A DNA stretch of 62,000 bases from Adiantum capillus-veneris (lineage: Eukaryota > Streptophyta > Polypodiopsida > Polypodiales > Pteridaceae). The position numbers were made by a program, and so were the translations under genes. How positions within the stretch are numbered: position 1 is the stretch's first letter; each line of letters starts with the position of its first letter. The stretch spans positions 76,058,676 to 76,120,675 of the forward strand of contig CM043969.1 in NCBI GenBank assembly GCA_014529385.2. The letters are read 5' to 3'. Shown in pieces: positions 31,325-43,755 of the stretch. The notes under the pieces were generated by a model. The model ran no database searches, had not been told where the DNA came from, and saw only the letters and a list, made by a program, of their open reading frames with translations.

Positions 31325-32802
31325 TGTCACGAGGACGTGGCAGTTATTAACCATGTCACATAGATGTGGCAACTGCTAACCTTGGTTGTTGGTTTCTTTC
31401 CAATGGGTTTATTTTATTTGTTTTGAGACCCTCTTTTTGAAGTAGCAAACGGTCGGACATTGTATGGCCAATGTGAACGGTAGATTCACCCGCAGACGGG
31501 AAGTGGTCGGCACTGGAATTCGTATGGTAAGAGGATGTCTAGGCTCAGAGCAAGATCATATAGGTCCCCCCGTCGCACTTAGCAAGTTGGTGGATACTAG
31601 GAAGTGAACTCAATTAAGGCGTAAAGTCAAGGTGGGACTACCAACAAAAAGTATCCGACAGTTGGGCCACATTGCATTTTTGGATGCGGTCCCAATGAGG
31701 ATAGATGGTCAGAAGACCAGTGGGAGCCCAACGGAAGCATCTCCTAAAATTTAGGGAACTGCTATTTTGGGCCGTGAAATGTGTTCGCGTCATTACCTCC
31801 GGTATGACTAGGGGAACATTTTACAACTCTGCTGCGAAGTCAACTGGGCAACCGGTCAGGATATTTTTAAGCGGCGAGCCCGAAACGGGCAAATGCTTGT
31901 AAATGCGCCAAGTGTCAACTTTTCATGCACTTTCCTCTTGCAGAAGAAGTGGCGCTGAATTTTATGCTGGGAGAGGCCTCATTTCAGCTTTTGTCACAGG
32001 TTAAGAGCTATGGAGTGCTTTCTTTCCCTCTCATGTACAGTGTGGTGCTAGGAGTGATGCCCTGCACACTACACACTGCTCTCTCTCTCCCCTACGTGCA
32101 GTTATGTGATGCCCCACAAGAGGGCTACTCATTTGACTGATGTACAGTTGTGTGGGTTCATGCTTTTATGCTGAGGCAAGAGCCTCCTTGAGGAGGAACA
32201 GGGGTAGCTAGCTGCTGCTCCAAAGCAGGCACTGGTGAGGGTCATAACCTCACCATACAGGTGCAAAATCAGCGCTGTGTATGCGCTGTATATTTACTGT
32301 TTTTCAGCCATACGGACGCCAGGATCATTGGGAATCGTGCCCCACTGGCAAAGGACAGTTAGGGGACTGTTTGGGGCTGAAAACAGGGCAAAAACCAGTA
32401 AATACAGCGTGCTGAATTTACTGTTTTTGGACAGGAATCAGAGGGTATACGCCAGTGCAAGCGAGTTCCAGCAGGGGAATGGGTTTTGCGCAAGTTTTGG
32501 GGTTGTTATGCTGCCGAAATTTGGCCAAATCAAATGGTATCTAGGTGGATACACGTGAAGGATTCCCAAGACCTTACCTTGTAATTTACCCTCCTAAAGA
32601 ATAAAGAAATACCGAAAGGGGCGCCAATTTTGGGGCCTACAGGTTGTCGGCGTTTGCTCGGAGCATTCTAGCTTCCGAGCCGTGTGTGTATTCAAGTGTT
32701 AACTCCCGTCGCAGGTTCTCTTTGCAAAGTGCTCTGTGTGTGTGTATAAAGTAAAGAATTTCGGGTGAAAGCCAACGCCTACCGCACTACGGGCCGGTTT
32801 CA
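31325..32802 (+). repeat. D 5' LTR
   Basis: TGTCACGAGGACGTGG to GGGCCGGTTTCA. It carries the AATAAAG/GGGGCGCC block at about 32600-32640 and a GTGTGTGTATAAAG tract near 32737-32751. Confidence 0.96.
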
Positions 32803-32820
32803 TGGTTCCATTGCCGGGAT
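32803..32820 (+). other. D primer-binding site
   Basis: TGGTTCCATTGCCGGGAT immediately after the LTR. The complement fits the 3' end of plant tRNA-Glu except for one base (from memory), making Glu tRNA the likely primer. Confidence 0.75.
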
Positions 32821-32900
32821 ATCAATCACTTTTTCCTCAAAGAGTGAGCCTGGATTGTTCAGGGTAAAGACACACAGTGCAAGAACGCGGGGATTACACT

Positions 32901-34612
32901 ATGGCCGACAAGGGGAAGGGAATTATGGAAGAGGGTTCCTCTCCAAAGGACAGGCAGGAGATTCCTATGGTTTTTGAGATTGGCGAGAGCTCACGGCCAC
33001 GTCAGTCTGTACCTCGTGTCAACGTGAATGTCCCTCCAGTAGTACAGGGCTTTATGACAGGGCAACTTGAGGATGATGCGTTTAAGACTCAGCTAGTTGC
33101 CGCGGTTAATGGCTTTTCGCAGCTGGTGCAGAATCCGAGGTTTATGGAATTCTTGCAAGCGCCACCAGTGCAACAGCAAAATAGGCAACCTACGCCGCGT
33201 ACGGAGCTTGTTGAAGCTCAAGCCGAGGTACTTCATGAGGCGCAGGAGGTAAGGGAACACTCGCATGTTGCGGAGTCGGGGGCTCCAAAGCAGGTTCCTC
33301 CCGTGCTTGAACAGGTGGCTAGAACGCCTATTCCACAGGTTATGCCAGTTCAGCCCGCCACCTTTCTTAGCCAGCATGCTGTCTTGAATGGACAGGGAGC
33401 TGGATACCAGGCTATGCACTCAGTTTTTCCACCACCCACGGTACATCCTTGGTATTTCGGGGGTGGATCAGTGTTCCAAAGTATGGCTGGTTATGCGTCT
33501 GGAAGTCAGCCGTACATGCCAGGAACAGTGTTTGGGGGTATGCAAGGCATCATGCCACACCCCATGTATGGTACTATCGGCATGCAGCAAGGTTTCCACG
33601 GCAACCAGGGCCAGTTTCGGGTGCCACAGGGTCATTTTGGCATGGCTGGTTTTTCTGGACAGCAGCCAGATATCGCACCTCTGACGCAAAATGTGAATGG
33701 CCAACACGTGCCGATCATGCCTAGTACAGTGCCCATGTTGCAGACCATCCCGTATGACAACTTGGGGGCACTAGAGAAGCCGAAGGCTTACAAAGAAGGT
33801 GGTGCAGCGGTAAAGTTCAGTACCTTAAGTGGTTTCGAGGATAAGACAAAGGCACTCACTTTCCTCCAGCAGTTTGATACAGCTTATGCGGGAGGGAATT
33901 TTACAGAGGCCTCGAAGGTCAGGAAAGGTGCCACTTTCTTAAAGGACAATGCGCTTACATGGTGGACGACATTGTTAATGCAAGGACAGGCACCCGCCAC
34001 TTGGGTTTACTTGAAGCAAATGTTTGCATCTGCTTGGCTATCAAATGAGTTTGAAGCTGATGTCCTGACAGATTGGCACCAGCTTACGGTAGCTTCGTGC
34101 AAGAGCTTGCTGGAGTACAATAGGAGGTTTTGTAAAGCATTACTCTCAGTGACCTCCTACAGATTTGTGCCATTGACAGAGCAGATAGAGAAGTATTGTT
34201 GTGGGCTGCCTAAAGGGCTTCGTGATTACTGTACAAAGAACAGAGTGGCTACCCTTAGCTTATGGAAGTTGCGAACACTGGTCTTGCCCTATTGAAAGGA
34301 GAGGACAGTGGATATCCGAGCAGTGATAAAGGAGGGCAGCAAAAGAAAAATTCAGCGAAGAAGCCCTTTGTGAAAACGGCTCCTGATGCGTCACAGGGGT
34401 CAGAACAAGTCACCAAAGACAAGGATTCAGCTGGGACTTCTGGAGCGCAGGCAAAGAAACAGAAAAGGAAGCCTTTTGTGCGCAAGTCGCTTGAGGAAAA
34501 GAAGGTCCTAATGGTTGAGAACAAATGCTTTATATGCGAGCAGCCTGGTCATATTTCTATAAATTGTCCACAAAGGAAAAGGCCAGCTGACTCAGAGGAT
34601 AAAGAAGACTAG
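32901..34612 (+). pseudogene. D gag
   Basis: ATG 32901: MADKGKGIMEEGSSPKDRQE. Next come a helix-rich part (FKTQLVAAVNGFSQLVQNPR), a Gly/Met/Gln-rich region (GGGSVFQSMAGYASG, HPMYGTIGMQQGFHG), capsid (LTWWTTLLMQGQAPATWVYL, YRFVPLTEQIEKYCCGLPKG) and zinc knuckle CFICEQPGHISINC (34526-34567). A 4-base deletion near 34255, relative to F, shifts the frame; the correct frame restarts at 34262. A TAG at 34610-34612, CAG in F, ends the zinc segment. About 570 codons in all, large for a gypsy gag. Confidence 0.95.
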
Positions 34613-34645
34613 AAAGGCGAGAAGCCTAAACCCACGGCAGGTTTA

Positions 34646-35971
34646 GTGCCAGACATGGTGGGTGACAGGCCCAGCACAGATGCCAGTGAGTTATGCAGGG
34701 CATGGGGTAAAGTTAGGGATCAGACGGCACTCATCTTCTTTGATCCAGGTGCCAAAGCCAACTTTATCTCACCAGAGTTAGCTACGAAGCTGGGCATCAG
34801 AGCTGAAGAGATGGGGTACACAGCAGAGGCAGGGTTGGCATGTCCTGGCCACTCAGAGTGTGTTACTCCCATCATTGGAAAACTGCGTCTGCATATTCAG
34901 TCGTATGTGGACACTGAAGAGTTTTACATCATGCCGCTGGAAGGTTGTGACGCCTTGTTGGGGATCCCGTGGATGTTCCGAGTGCATGGAGTCTTGGATG
35001 CCTACAACAAAAAGATCACTGTACAGCATAGGGGCAAAACTCACATCTTGGATGTAAAGCTCAAAGGAGATTCAGTCCCTATTGTATCTGCTTCTGCTAT
35101 CACTTCTGTAATAAAGAATCATCTTTCTGTGTACTTGATTTTTGCACGTGATGTCTCAGATAGGGATCAATCAAATTTATCTGTGTTAGATAAAGAAAGG
35201 TCAGCATTTTTGCAAAAGTTTAGTGACTGTTTTTCTGATTCATTACCGTCGCAATTGCCGCCAGAGAGACCTGAGGACCATCGGATAGATTTGGTGCCAG
35301 GGTGTAGCCCACCAAATAGACCTCCCTACAGGGTTAGTGCGGCGCAGCAGAAAGAGATTATGGGCCAGGTTGAGGAGTTATTAGAGAAGGGGCTGATTCA
35401 GACTAGTTCTTCACCCTTTTGCTCCCCAGTGCTCCTAGTGCAGAAGAAGGATGGCTCATGGCGCATGTGTATTGATTACCGTGCGTTGAATAGGAATACC
35501 ATCAAGAATAGGTTCCCTATTCCTAGAATTGATGATATTCTCGACCGTTTAGAGTGTGCTGCAATTTTTAGCAGGATAGACCTTAAGAGTGGGTACCATC
35601 AGATTCGTATAAGGCCAGAGGATGTGCACAAGACTGTGTTTAGAACGACATTTGGTCTTTATGAGTTTCTAGTGATGTCGTTTGGGCTAACAAATGCTCC
35701 TGCCACGTTCAACAGAATGATGGACCGGATTTTCCGCTCGCATCAACAGTTTGTTGGAACGTTCTTCGATGACATGATAGTGTATTCGAAGAATGAAGAG
35801 GAGCATAGGCGTCCCTTGACCATTGTGTTCGAAGAGCTGCGCAGTCACAGGTTACTTGTCAATCCTAAGAAAAGTGAATTCTTCCTCGAAGAGATCCACT
35901 TTCTTGGCCACATAGTTTCAAAGGATGGTGTTAGAATGGATCCCGCAAAGGTCGAAGCTATCAAGACATAG
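34646..35971 (+). pseudogene. D pol: protease and reverse transcriptase
   Basis: Protease: LIFFDPGAKANFISPELA with catalytic triad DPG at 34742-34750, then LEGCDALLGIPWMFRVHG. The linker VPGCSPPNRPPYRVSAAQQK precedes [61 protein letters not shown], catalytic FFDD at 35762-35773, FLGHIVSKDGVRMDPAKVEA. It ends at a TAG (35969-35971) that replaces the Trp codon before PDLK. Confidence 0.95.
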
Positions 35972-35985
35972 CCAGACTTGAAACT

Positions 35986-37992
35986 GTGCACGATGTTAGA
36001 AGCTTCTTGGGATTGTGTTCCTACTATAGAAGGTTTATCAGAAATTTTGCAGAGATAGCATCGCCTCTTCACGCTTTGCAAAAGAAAGAGGTCACTTTCA
36101 GATGGACCCAAAAAGAGATTTCAGCTTTTAGTCTCTTAAAGGAAAAGTTGACTTCAGATCCAGTTATTGTTTTGCCAGATCTCAGGAAGTCATTTGTGGT
36201 CCAGTGTGACGCGTGTGGCAGCAGCATTGGAGCAGTGCTAATGCAAGATGGACGGGTAGTAGCTTATGAAAACCGAATTTTGCAAGGGCCAGAGAGGACT
36301 ATGCAAGTCTATGAGAAAGAGCTCTTGGCCGTGATTCATGCGCTTTCTAGCTGGAAGCACTACCTCTTAGGTGCTGATTTTGTTGTCCAAACAGATCATC
36401 AGACCTTGCGATACTTCTTGACACAGTCAAAGTTATCCGAAAAGCATATGCGATGGGCAAACATTCTTTCCATGTTCCACTACCAGATTATGCATGTGGA
36501 AGGCAAGAAGAATGTTGTGGCTGATGCGTTATCAAGAAAGCCACAAATTTCAGCTGTGTCAATTCCTTATCATCATGAGTTAGATGAGATGAAGGAACAG
36601 TATACTGCTGATGAAGATTTTGCAAGGATCTTTGAACAGTTACAAGAGGGGAAACATCACGAGCACTACCTCCTCAGAGATGGTTTTATGATGATGCATG
36701 GCAGACTTTGTGTCACTAGGCCACTGCGACATAAGGTCATGGAAGAGAGTCAGGTCCCACCGTATGCAGGGCATCGTGGCATTGATGCAACAGTTAAAGC
36801 GGTAGAGACGTTCTTCTATTGGCCTACCTTGAGGAGAGATGTGGATGCCTTTGTGCGAGCATGCATAGTTTGCCAAAAGGTCAAGTTTGACAGGCAAAAG
36901 GCACCAGGGTTGTTACAACCACTGCCGATTCCGGATAAGCCATGGGAAAGCATTGCTATGGACTTTATCTTTGATCTTCCAAGGACGCCAACAGGGAATG
37001 ATGGTCTATGGACCATTATCTGCAGGTTCAGCAAGCAAGCCCATTTTATCCCTGTCAGGAAGAAGATAAAATCTGATCAGATGGCACGCTTGTTCATGTA
37101 CAATGTGTTTAAGTACCATGGTATGCCACAATCGATTATCAGTGATCGTGATCCTCGCATGACCAGTTTGTTCTGGAGAGGATTGTTTGAGAACATGGGT
37201 ACTACGCTCAAGTTCTCGTCTTCGTTTCATCCACAAACTGATGGACAGTCAGAAGAGGCCAATTCTACTGTCTTAGATCTGCTGAAATGCTATGTGGCAG
37301 ATAATAAGGGCAAGTGGGAAGAGTATTTGCCTATGCTTGAGTATGCGTACAATAATACGGTGCATTCGTCTACTGGCAAAGCACCTTTTGAGATTGTTGA
37401 AGGCGGCAAAAAGGTTCCTCCCATTTTGCACACAAAGGACAAGATCTTTGAGGCAGATCGATATGTTGAGAACATGGATGAGATGTATAAGAAGATTAAA
37501 GTTGCCTTGGAGAAGACTCAGTCAATACAGAAAAAGGCTGCTGATTGTCACCGTCGTGAATTGTTGTTATCACCTGGTGATTGGGTTCTGCTAAGGTTCG
37601 AAAAGGCAAGGTTAAAGAAGATGAAGGGCAAGGAACGGCTGTTTCCTAAGCTCAGCATGCGTTACTATGGGCCTTTTCAAGTGCTTGACAAGATCAGCGA
37701 TGTGGCTTACAAGTTGAGACTGCCTGATGCGTGGAAGATTCATAATGCGTTTCACGTGAGTCTTCTAAGACCCTTCGTGGGTGATGTGCCAGAAGATACG
37801 CCAGTTGAGGATCAGCCAGAAGTTGAGGAACTTGATGAGATCCTGGTACCTGAGCAGGTTTTGGCACATAAGGACAGAAAAGTTAAAGGACAAGTTGCAA
37901 GACGCTATTTGGTGAAGTTCAAGAACTATCCACCTATGGATGCAAAGTGGATGGAAGAGCATGAACTGTCAGAGTCACCAAATGTATTGTAG
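35986..37992 (+). pseudogene. D pol: RNase H, integrase and chromodomain
   Basis: 668 codons directly after the stop at 35971. RNase H: VVQCDACGSSIGAVLMQDGR, YEKELLAVIHALSSWKHYLL. Integrase: zinc HRGIDATVKAVETFFYWP and CIVCQKVK; core AMDFIFDLPRTPTGNDG, SIISDRDPRMTSLFW, FHPQTDGQSEEANSTVLDLL. C-terminal GDWVLLRFEKARLKKMKG and WKIHNAFHVSLLRPF. It finishes with a chromodomain-like module (EQVLAHKDRKVKGQVARRYL, then VKFKNYPPMDAKWMEEHEL). Chromodomains steer such elements towards marked chromatin. Confidence 0.96.
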
Positions 37993-38264
37993 CTTTACCT
38001 TGAAGCCTTTGGGTTACAGCCTACTTATGCCCCAACCCAACGTGTGCAAAGGAGGGGTAATGATAGAGCTTGTACATCAAATGTACATATGAGTTCAGTG
38101 CCATAGATAGAAATGGCAAAAGTATGAAGGCCTTATTAATTCATTTGTATCTATGTATGTTACGACCTTTCTTGCGGATACATGCGATGATAAAAGAGTG
38201 TTGATAGCACAAGATCATCAGTGGCGTGTATTTATGGTATGCAATCGAGGACGTTTGCGATTTC
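37993..38264 (+). other. D 3' untranslated region
   Basis: No open frame of note between the pol stop and the polypurine tract. It includes ATGTACATATGAG-type repeats. The end (GGACGTTTGCGATTTCAAGAGG) matches the same place in C. Confidence 0.7.
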
Positions 38265-38276
38265 AAGAGGGGGGTA

Positions 38277-39753
38277 TGTCACGAGGACGTGGCAGTTATT
38301 AACCATGTCACAGAGATGTGGCAACTGCTAACCTTGGTTGTTGGTTTCTTTCCAATGGGGTTTATTTTATTTGTTTTGAGACCCTCTTTTTGAAGTAGCA
38401 AACGGTCGGACATTGTATGGCCAATGTGAACGGTAGATTCACCCGCAGACGGGAAGTGGTCGGCACTGGAATTCGTATGGTAAGAGGATGTCTAGGCTCA
38501 GAGCAAGATCATATAGGTCCCCCCGTCGCACTTAGCAAGTTGGTGGATACTAGGAAGTGAACTCAATTAAGGCGTAAAGTCAAGGTGGGACTACCAACAA
38601 AAAGTATCCGACAGTTGGGCCACATTGCATTTTTGGATGCCGTCCCAATGAGGATAGATGGTCAGAAGACCAGTGGGAGCCCAACGGAAGCATCTCCTAA
38701 AATTTAGGGAACTGCTATTTTGGGCCGTAAAATGTGTTCGCGTCATTACCTCCGGTATGACTAGGGGAACATTTTACAACTCTGCTGCGAAGTATTGGGC
38801 AACCGGTCAGGATATTTTTAAGCGGCGAGCCCGAAACGGGCAAATGCTTGTAAATGCGCCAAGTGTCAACTTTTCATGCACTTTCCTCTTGCAGAAGAAG
38901 TGGCGCTGAATTTTATGCTGGGAGAGGCCTCATTTCAGCTTTTGTCACAGGTTAAGAGCTATGGAGTGCTTTCTTTCCCTCTCATGTACAGTGTGGTGCT
39001 AGGAGTGATGCCCTGCACACTACACACTGCTCTCTCTCCCCTACGTGCAGTTATGTGATGCCCCACAAGAGGGCTACTCATTTGACTGATGTACAGTTGT
39101 GTGGGTTCATGCTTTTGTGCTGAGGCAAGAGCCTCCTTGAGTAGGAACAGGGGTAGCTAGCTGCTGCTCCAAAGCAGGCACTGGTGAGGGTCATAACCTC
39201 ACCATACAGGTGCAAAATCAGCGCTGTGTATGCGCTGTATATTTACTGTTTTTCAGCCATACAGACGCCAGGATCATTGGGAATCGTGCCCCACTGGCAA
39301 AGGACAGTTAGGGAACTGTTTGGGGCTGAAAACAGGGCAAAAACCAGTAAATACAGCGTGCTGAATTTACTGTTTTTGGACAGGAATCAGAGGGTATACG
39401 CCAGTGCAAGCGAGTTCCAGCAAGGGAATGGGTTTCGCGCAAGTTTTGGGGTTGTTATGCTGCCGAAATTTGGCCAAATCAAATGGTATCTAGGTGGATA
39501 CACGTGAAGGATTCCCAGGACCTTACCTTGTAATTTACCCTCCTAAAGAATAAAGAAATACCGAAAGGGGCGCCAATTTTGGGGCCTACAGGTTGTCGAC
39601 GTCTGCTCGGAGCATTCTAGCTTCCGAGCCGTGTGTGTATTCAAGTGTTAACTCCCGTCGCAGGTTCTCTTTGCAAAGTGCTCTGTGTGTGTGTGTATAA
39701 AGTAAAGAATTTCGGGTGAAAGCCAACGCCTACCGCCCTACGGGCCGGTTTCA
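38277..39753 (+). repeat. D 3' LTR
   Basis: Preceded by the purine tract at 38265-38274. Nearly identical to 31325-32802, with about 15 substitutions and a few small indels by eye. CACTC follows. Confidence 0.96.
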
Positions 39754-39758
39754 CACTC

Positions 39759-39871
39759 TCTCACTAAAGGAACAAAACGCTCTCTCTTTCGTAAGTAAAA
39801 GGAATCCTTGAGCACAGTTCGGAGCACGTATCGTAAGCAAAGTCCAATATTCACATCCGCTGCACCTTACA
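39759..39871 (+). repeat. I 5' LTR, part right of D
   Basis: Continues from 31324 and ends TGCACCTTACA. The element's primer site TGGTATCAGAAC begins at 39873, a one-base-mismatch form of the initiator-Met site. Confidence 0.8.
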
Positions 39872-40320
39872 TTGGTATCAGAACTTTGGCAGTGTTCTGT
39901 ATCACTCAAGGAAAAAACCACAAGATTTTTTTTTTGCTTGTTGCGGTCGCGTGTAACTCAAGTCTTCTTGGGCGTTTCGATTCCTAATCGTGTTTTTGAA
40001 GAGTGACAGGAATCCCAAGAAAGAAGGTCTTGTCCAGCCTCCCTTGTTCTCTTTTCACTCATTGAGAGCGGACCGTGCACTTAGTGACCGGCCAATCGAC
40101 GTGAGATGGGAAAAAGAAACCTTGGTGTGAGCGCAAGGCCGCCAAGGGGTGCGCCCGCGGAAAAGAGAAGAGCTCGGGTGAAGAGAAGATCCTTCTCTAA
40201 CACAGATTGCAAGCGAAAGAAGAACCTCAAGAACCCAAGAACCCACGACCCGCAAGAACCCAAGTTCCTCGTGAACTTAAGAACCAAAGATCTCAGTGTA
40301 TGGTCATCACCTGAAGGGGA

Positions 40321-41422
40321 ATGGATACTTTGCATGAAGGTGATGAGTATGAGGGTGGTGAAGAAGAATTTTCTCCACCAGGAGGTTTTTCGGACCCTTC
40401 CCCTTTCCCATCTACGCCAAGGATTGTACCAGATCCGATGGAGGCTTTGGTCAAGTCGATGATGGACATGATGTTACAACAAGAAGCGAATTGCGTTGCC
40501 TTGGAGCGCGAGCGCGAATCACGCAAAGAAAGAATGGCAGCCAATAGAGCGTGAGCACAAAGAAAGAAAAGCCGAATTGGATCGCTAACGCCTAACGCGA
40601 AGAAAGAAGAGCAGCCTTGGAGTTAGAGCATGACGCGCTGACAGACCAACATATGCAAGAGTTGGTCCGACAGTACTCACCTCGAAGTCCGAGCCGGCCA
40701 AAGATGTTGGTAGTTCATCAAGTGGCGCAAGCCGAGATTCGGACTCCAACAACCCCGTCAGAGAGAAGATCACCTTCAGTAAGTATGATGGTAAGATGGA
40801 TACTAGTGTCATTCATTCTTGGTTGCATCAATTTAATGCTTATTTTGCGACAACTAAGAAGACAAGAAATAGCAATGTTTTGACGGCAGCTATGTACCTT
40901 GCCGGTGATGCCATTAATTGGTACCACGCATGGCAAGAGGCACAGTTGACCGCGCACCTAGAGGAAGCCGAGGAAGGCACGCCGCTTTCTTTCAATTTGG
41001 CCGACTTCCAAGACAAGCTCAAGGTGCGGTTTATGCCACCATAGTACCTAGCACGGTTGAAAGACAATTGGCGCAGTCTCAAGCAAAATGGTATGCCGGT
41101 TATGTTTTTCTCTAATCGTGTTTTGCATCTTGGCATCCAATTACGCAAATCGGATGATGAGCGCAAGGAGGCTTTCATTTTCGGGTTGGACGACTATATC
41201 AGGTTTGATGTCGAAGTCCTCGACCCAATCGATCTCAACAAGGCGGTAGCGATTGCTCTCGCTCAAGAGATGAAGCACAACAAGGGAAACCCTAAGGAAA
41301 ACAAGACTTCCACAAGTATCTCTCAGACTTCTCAGAATGGTAAGAACGGTAACTCTTCTAACCAATCTTCCTCTATTCTCTTAGGAAAGAACACTCCAAA
41401 TGAACCTAAGGGGTACAGCTAA
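40321..41422 (+). pseudogene. I gag
   Basis: Likely start ATG 40321 (MDTLHEGDEYEGGEEEFSPP). It continues through an Arg/Glu-rich coiled-coil-like stretch with a TAA and a frame change near 40590, then 40796-41044 (VIHSWLHQFNAYFATT, YLAGDAINWYHAWQEA, KLKVRFMPP) and 41057-41422 (LKDNWRSLKQNGMPVMFF, ERKEAFIFGLDDYIRFD). The Wy, F..L...F and LKQ motifs are those of Ty3/gypsy Retrotrans_gag. A TAG at 41042-41044 divides capsid. It is not homologous by eye to the D gag. Confidence 0.8.
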
Positions 41423-42077
41423 CACAATTGCTAAACCTAAGCTCACTCCAGATGAAAAGGTAGAACAAGGAATTTTAGGAGAATACATCATGTCAGAAGA
41501 ACAAAGCACTTATTCTAAGGAAGGTCGTTGTTTTCATTGTCACATCAAGAGTCACATAAAAAGAACATGTCCTAAGCTTGACTCTAATGAATCTAAAGAA
41601 CGCACAGAACCCACTTCCTCTGTCAATGCATTAAATGAGAACACGAGTGTGACCCAAGTCTCTCATGGTCCTCCCATTGATGAGTCTCTCGTTAAGTGTT
41701 ATGGTCATGTGAAGGGTCAGCGTTTTGTCATATTGTTTGACCTAGGCAGTATGCATGATTTGATAAGTGACTCTCTTGTCGAAAGAGCCTGCTTAGAGGT
41801 TAGCAAGACATCTCCTTTCGAGGTGTCAGGCTTCTCTCTCGGTATGTACTCTCTCATCACGCAAGAGTGCCTTGATGTTTTGTTCACTGTTCAACAAGCG
41901 TCCTTTCACAGAAAATTTGTAGTCTCTCTTCTTTCAGGATGTGATATGCTTTTGGGCATTTGATGGTTTCGTGAGCATAACCCTCTCATTGATTGGGCGG
42001 AAAATACGTTCACTTTCAATGCCAAAAGTGACTCTCCCATTGTCATTCATGGAGAGCAAGTTGTTCATTCTTCATCT
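41400..42077 (+). pseudogene. I zinc knuckle and aspartic protease
   Basis: Zinc knuckle CFHCHIKSHIKRTC (41529-41570), then the protease: CYGHVKGQRFVILFDLGSMH with DLG in place of DSG, and CDMLLGI. A TGA at 41961-41963 falls within the LLGI-W motif, and the frame carries on as WFREHNPLIDWAENTFTFN. This closely follows the usual gypsy protease end (GMDWL..HNP.IDW). The dead triad and stop make it inactive. Confidence 0.75.
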
Positions 42078-42089
42078 CTCATTTCTACT

Positions 42090-42527
42090 GTGCAGGCAAA
42101 GATTGAAAAGAAACAGGAGAAGGAGACTCTCTCAGTCCCTTCTTTTTCAAAGCATGACACACATAATTTTCATGATAATGATAAGCATGATGGATTGCTT
42201 GATAATGATAAGCATAATGATTTGCACGATCAAGATGTGATTCTTCACAAGCATGATGATTTGCAGGATAATGATGCGATTGTTCACAAGGATGATGGTT
42301 TAGTTGATACTTTTTCTAGTAAAGCTAACCTCATTGCAGATTCGATCGATCACGAAGAACCGATCTTGGCTCTCGAGTCGAGTTCCAAAGAACCCCCACT
42401 GGAAGTATTATGTGTTCGAATGATTAGTCAGCATGCATTGTTCGAGTGTTTCATTCGTGATGTTTTTATGTATTTTAGTCACCGTCCTTATGTGATCCCT
42501 TTTCATAGGCATGACATTGTACACTGA
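42090..42527 (+). pseudogene. I Asp/His-rich reading frame
   Basis: Downstream of protease, where RT is expected, comes a frame of 145 codons with a repetitive Asp/His/Asn segment (KHDGLLDNDKHNDLHDQD, HKHDDLQDNDAIVHKDDG), then ALESSSKEPPLEVLCVRMIS and FMYFSHRPYVIPFHRHDIVH. I recognise no RT motif. It may be a lineage-specific extension of gag-protease or expanded junk next to a polymerase deletion. Confidence 0.5.
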
Positions 42528-43001
42528 ACACGATTCACTCATGAATGAGCACGGATGTATGAGGATTACTCATGGAAAGATGAAATGTTTGCACGCAAGG
42601 AATTCACATTCCATGTCTCTTCCTTGGCATGATACAGTATTTGAAAGAGCACAAGAAGGATGAGCATCAAGCATTGGCATTTCCATTGTGATTTGCCACA
42701 GTTCATTGATTTAGATCAGAAAGTCAAGATTCGACCCCATTGTTTGTGTGTGTTTGCTGACACTCCGTCTATATGTTCATCTACATTGCATGCACAGTCT
42801 TTAAAGAAGACTACAATTTTTCCAGTCACTTTACATGGAATGGGTATGTTCATGTTTTTGTGTTGGAAGTGGTTTTAGGAATTTTCATCCTCGGAGATTC
42901 TTGAAGAATGTAGACGCATGACTATGGACGAAGTTGAAGCATTGAAGGAGCCACATATGACTTTGTGTCTCTTTCGGCACGGCCCAAAGAAGCAAGCGTT
43001 G
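42528..43001 (+). other. I interior after the Asp/His-rich frame, nothing recognised
   Basis: No RT, RNase H or integrase motif on either strand. It continues after K at 45770-45900 without an identifiable domain. Confidence 0.55.
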
Positions 43002-43006
43002 CAGAC

Positions 43007-43321
43007 TGTTGCATTGAAGGCCTAAATAACCCCTTTTTGTACATTTTTATACTTTGTCCAGGTTCACATTCAGGTTCAATGTGAACAGGTTCAATGTGAA
43101 CCTGGACACATTTTTTTAAAGTCACTTATAATATAAGTGGAAAAACCCAAAACTCACTTATTGAGTTTTTCCCAAAAACGTGAGCTCTCTCTCTCTCTCT
43201 CTCTCTCCCTGCTTCGATCTCTAGCACTAGCTCTCTGCTGCTCTGTGCCTCCTGCTTCTTGCCCTAATCCTGCACTACATCGCGACGCGCACCTACCGGT
43301 ACCTTCTGCTTCGCGCTTTCA
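43007..43321 (+). repeat. K 5' LTR
   Basis: It starts TGTTGCATTGAAGGCC, a slightly diverged E-family start, and ends CGCTTTCA. A small duplication of CAGGTTCAATGTGAAC is seen near 43060-43105. CT tract at 43185-43208. Confidence 0.92.
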
Positions 43322-43755
43322 ACTGGTATCAGAGTCCTAGGGTTTCAAAACAGCTCAGCACAGTTTGCTGGACAGCGAGTTAAATTTGCTCTCCCGCGTT
43401 CAATTTCGCTTTCATCGCAATGCCCCTTGCTTTCGGGGGTCGAAAAGGTCACCTAAACTGCAAAAACAGGCTGTTTTTAGGTCAAAACAGGTGATTTACA
43501 GGTTATTACAGGTCAAAACAGCAATACGTAGGTGTACCAAAGTTGTGGCATCACATGTATTGATGTTTGTCGCGACAAATTGAGTGAAAGCTGAGTAAGG
43601 TGCTTGAAATTGCACATTTCAGCAGAAATTTCAGATTTGGACTGTTTCACGTAAAGAAATGGCTCTTTGTATGCAAAGTCTTGTGGTTGCTACTGTTTGC
43701 TGAAATTTTCAGCCTATTGCATCTCCCTTGTATACACACTTGTGGTTGAATTAAG

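Larger units (their letters stand above)
31325..39753 (+). mobile_element. Ty3/gypsy chromovirus D, nearly complete
   Basis: CACTC target sites lie at 31320-31324 and 39754-39758. LTRs of 1478 and 1477 bp differ at about 1% of positions by eye, so it is the youngest complete insertion here. The order is LTR, primer site, gag, protease, RT, RNase H, integrase with chromodomain, polypurine tract, LTR. Only a short frameshift and two point stops separate it from an open polyprotein. It sits in the 5' LTR of I. Confidence 0.96.

Noticed and set aside
35762-35773. FFDD in place of YxDD as a novel RT active site
   Set aside because: Plant gypsy RTs with FFDD are, to my knowledge, common. It is shared by B, D and H and is not unusual.
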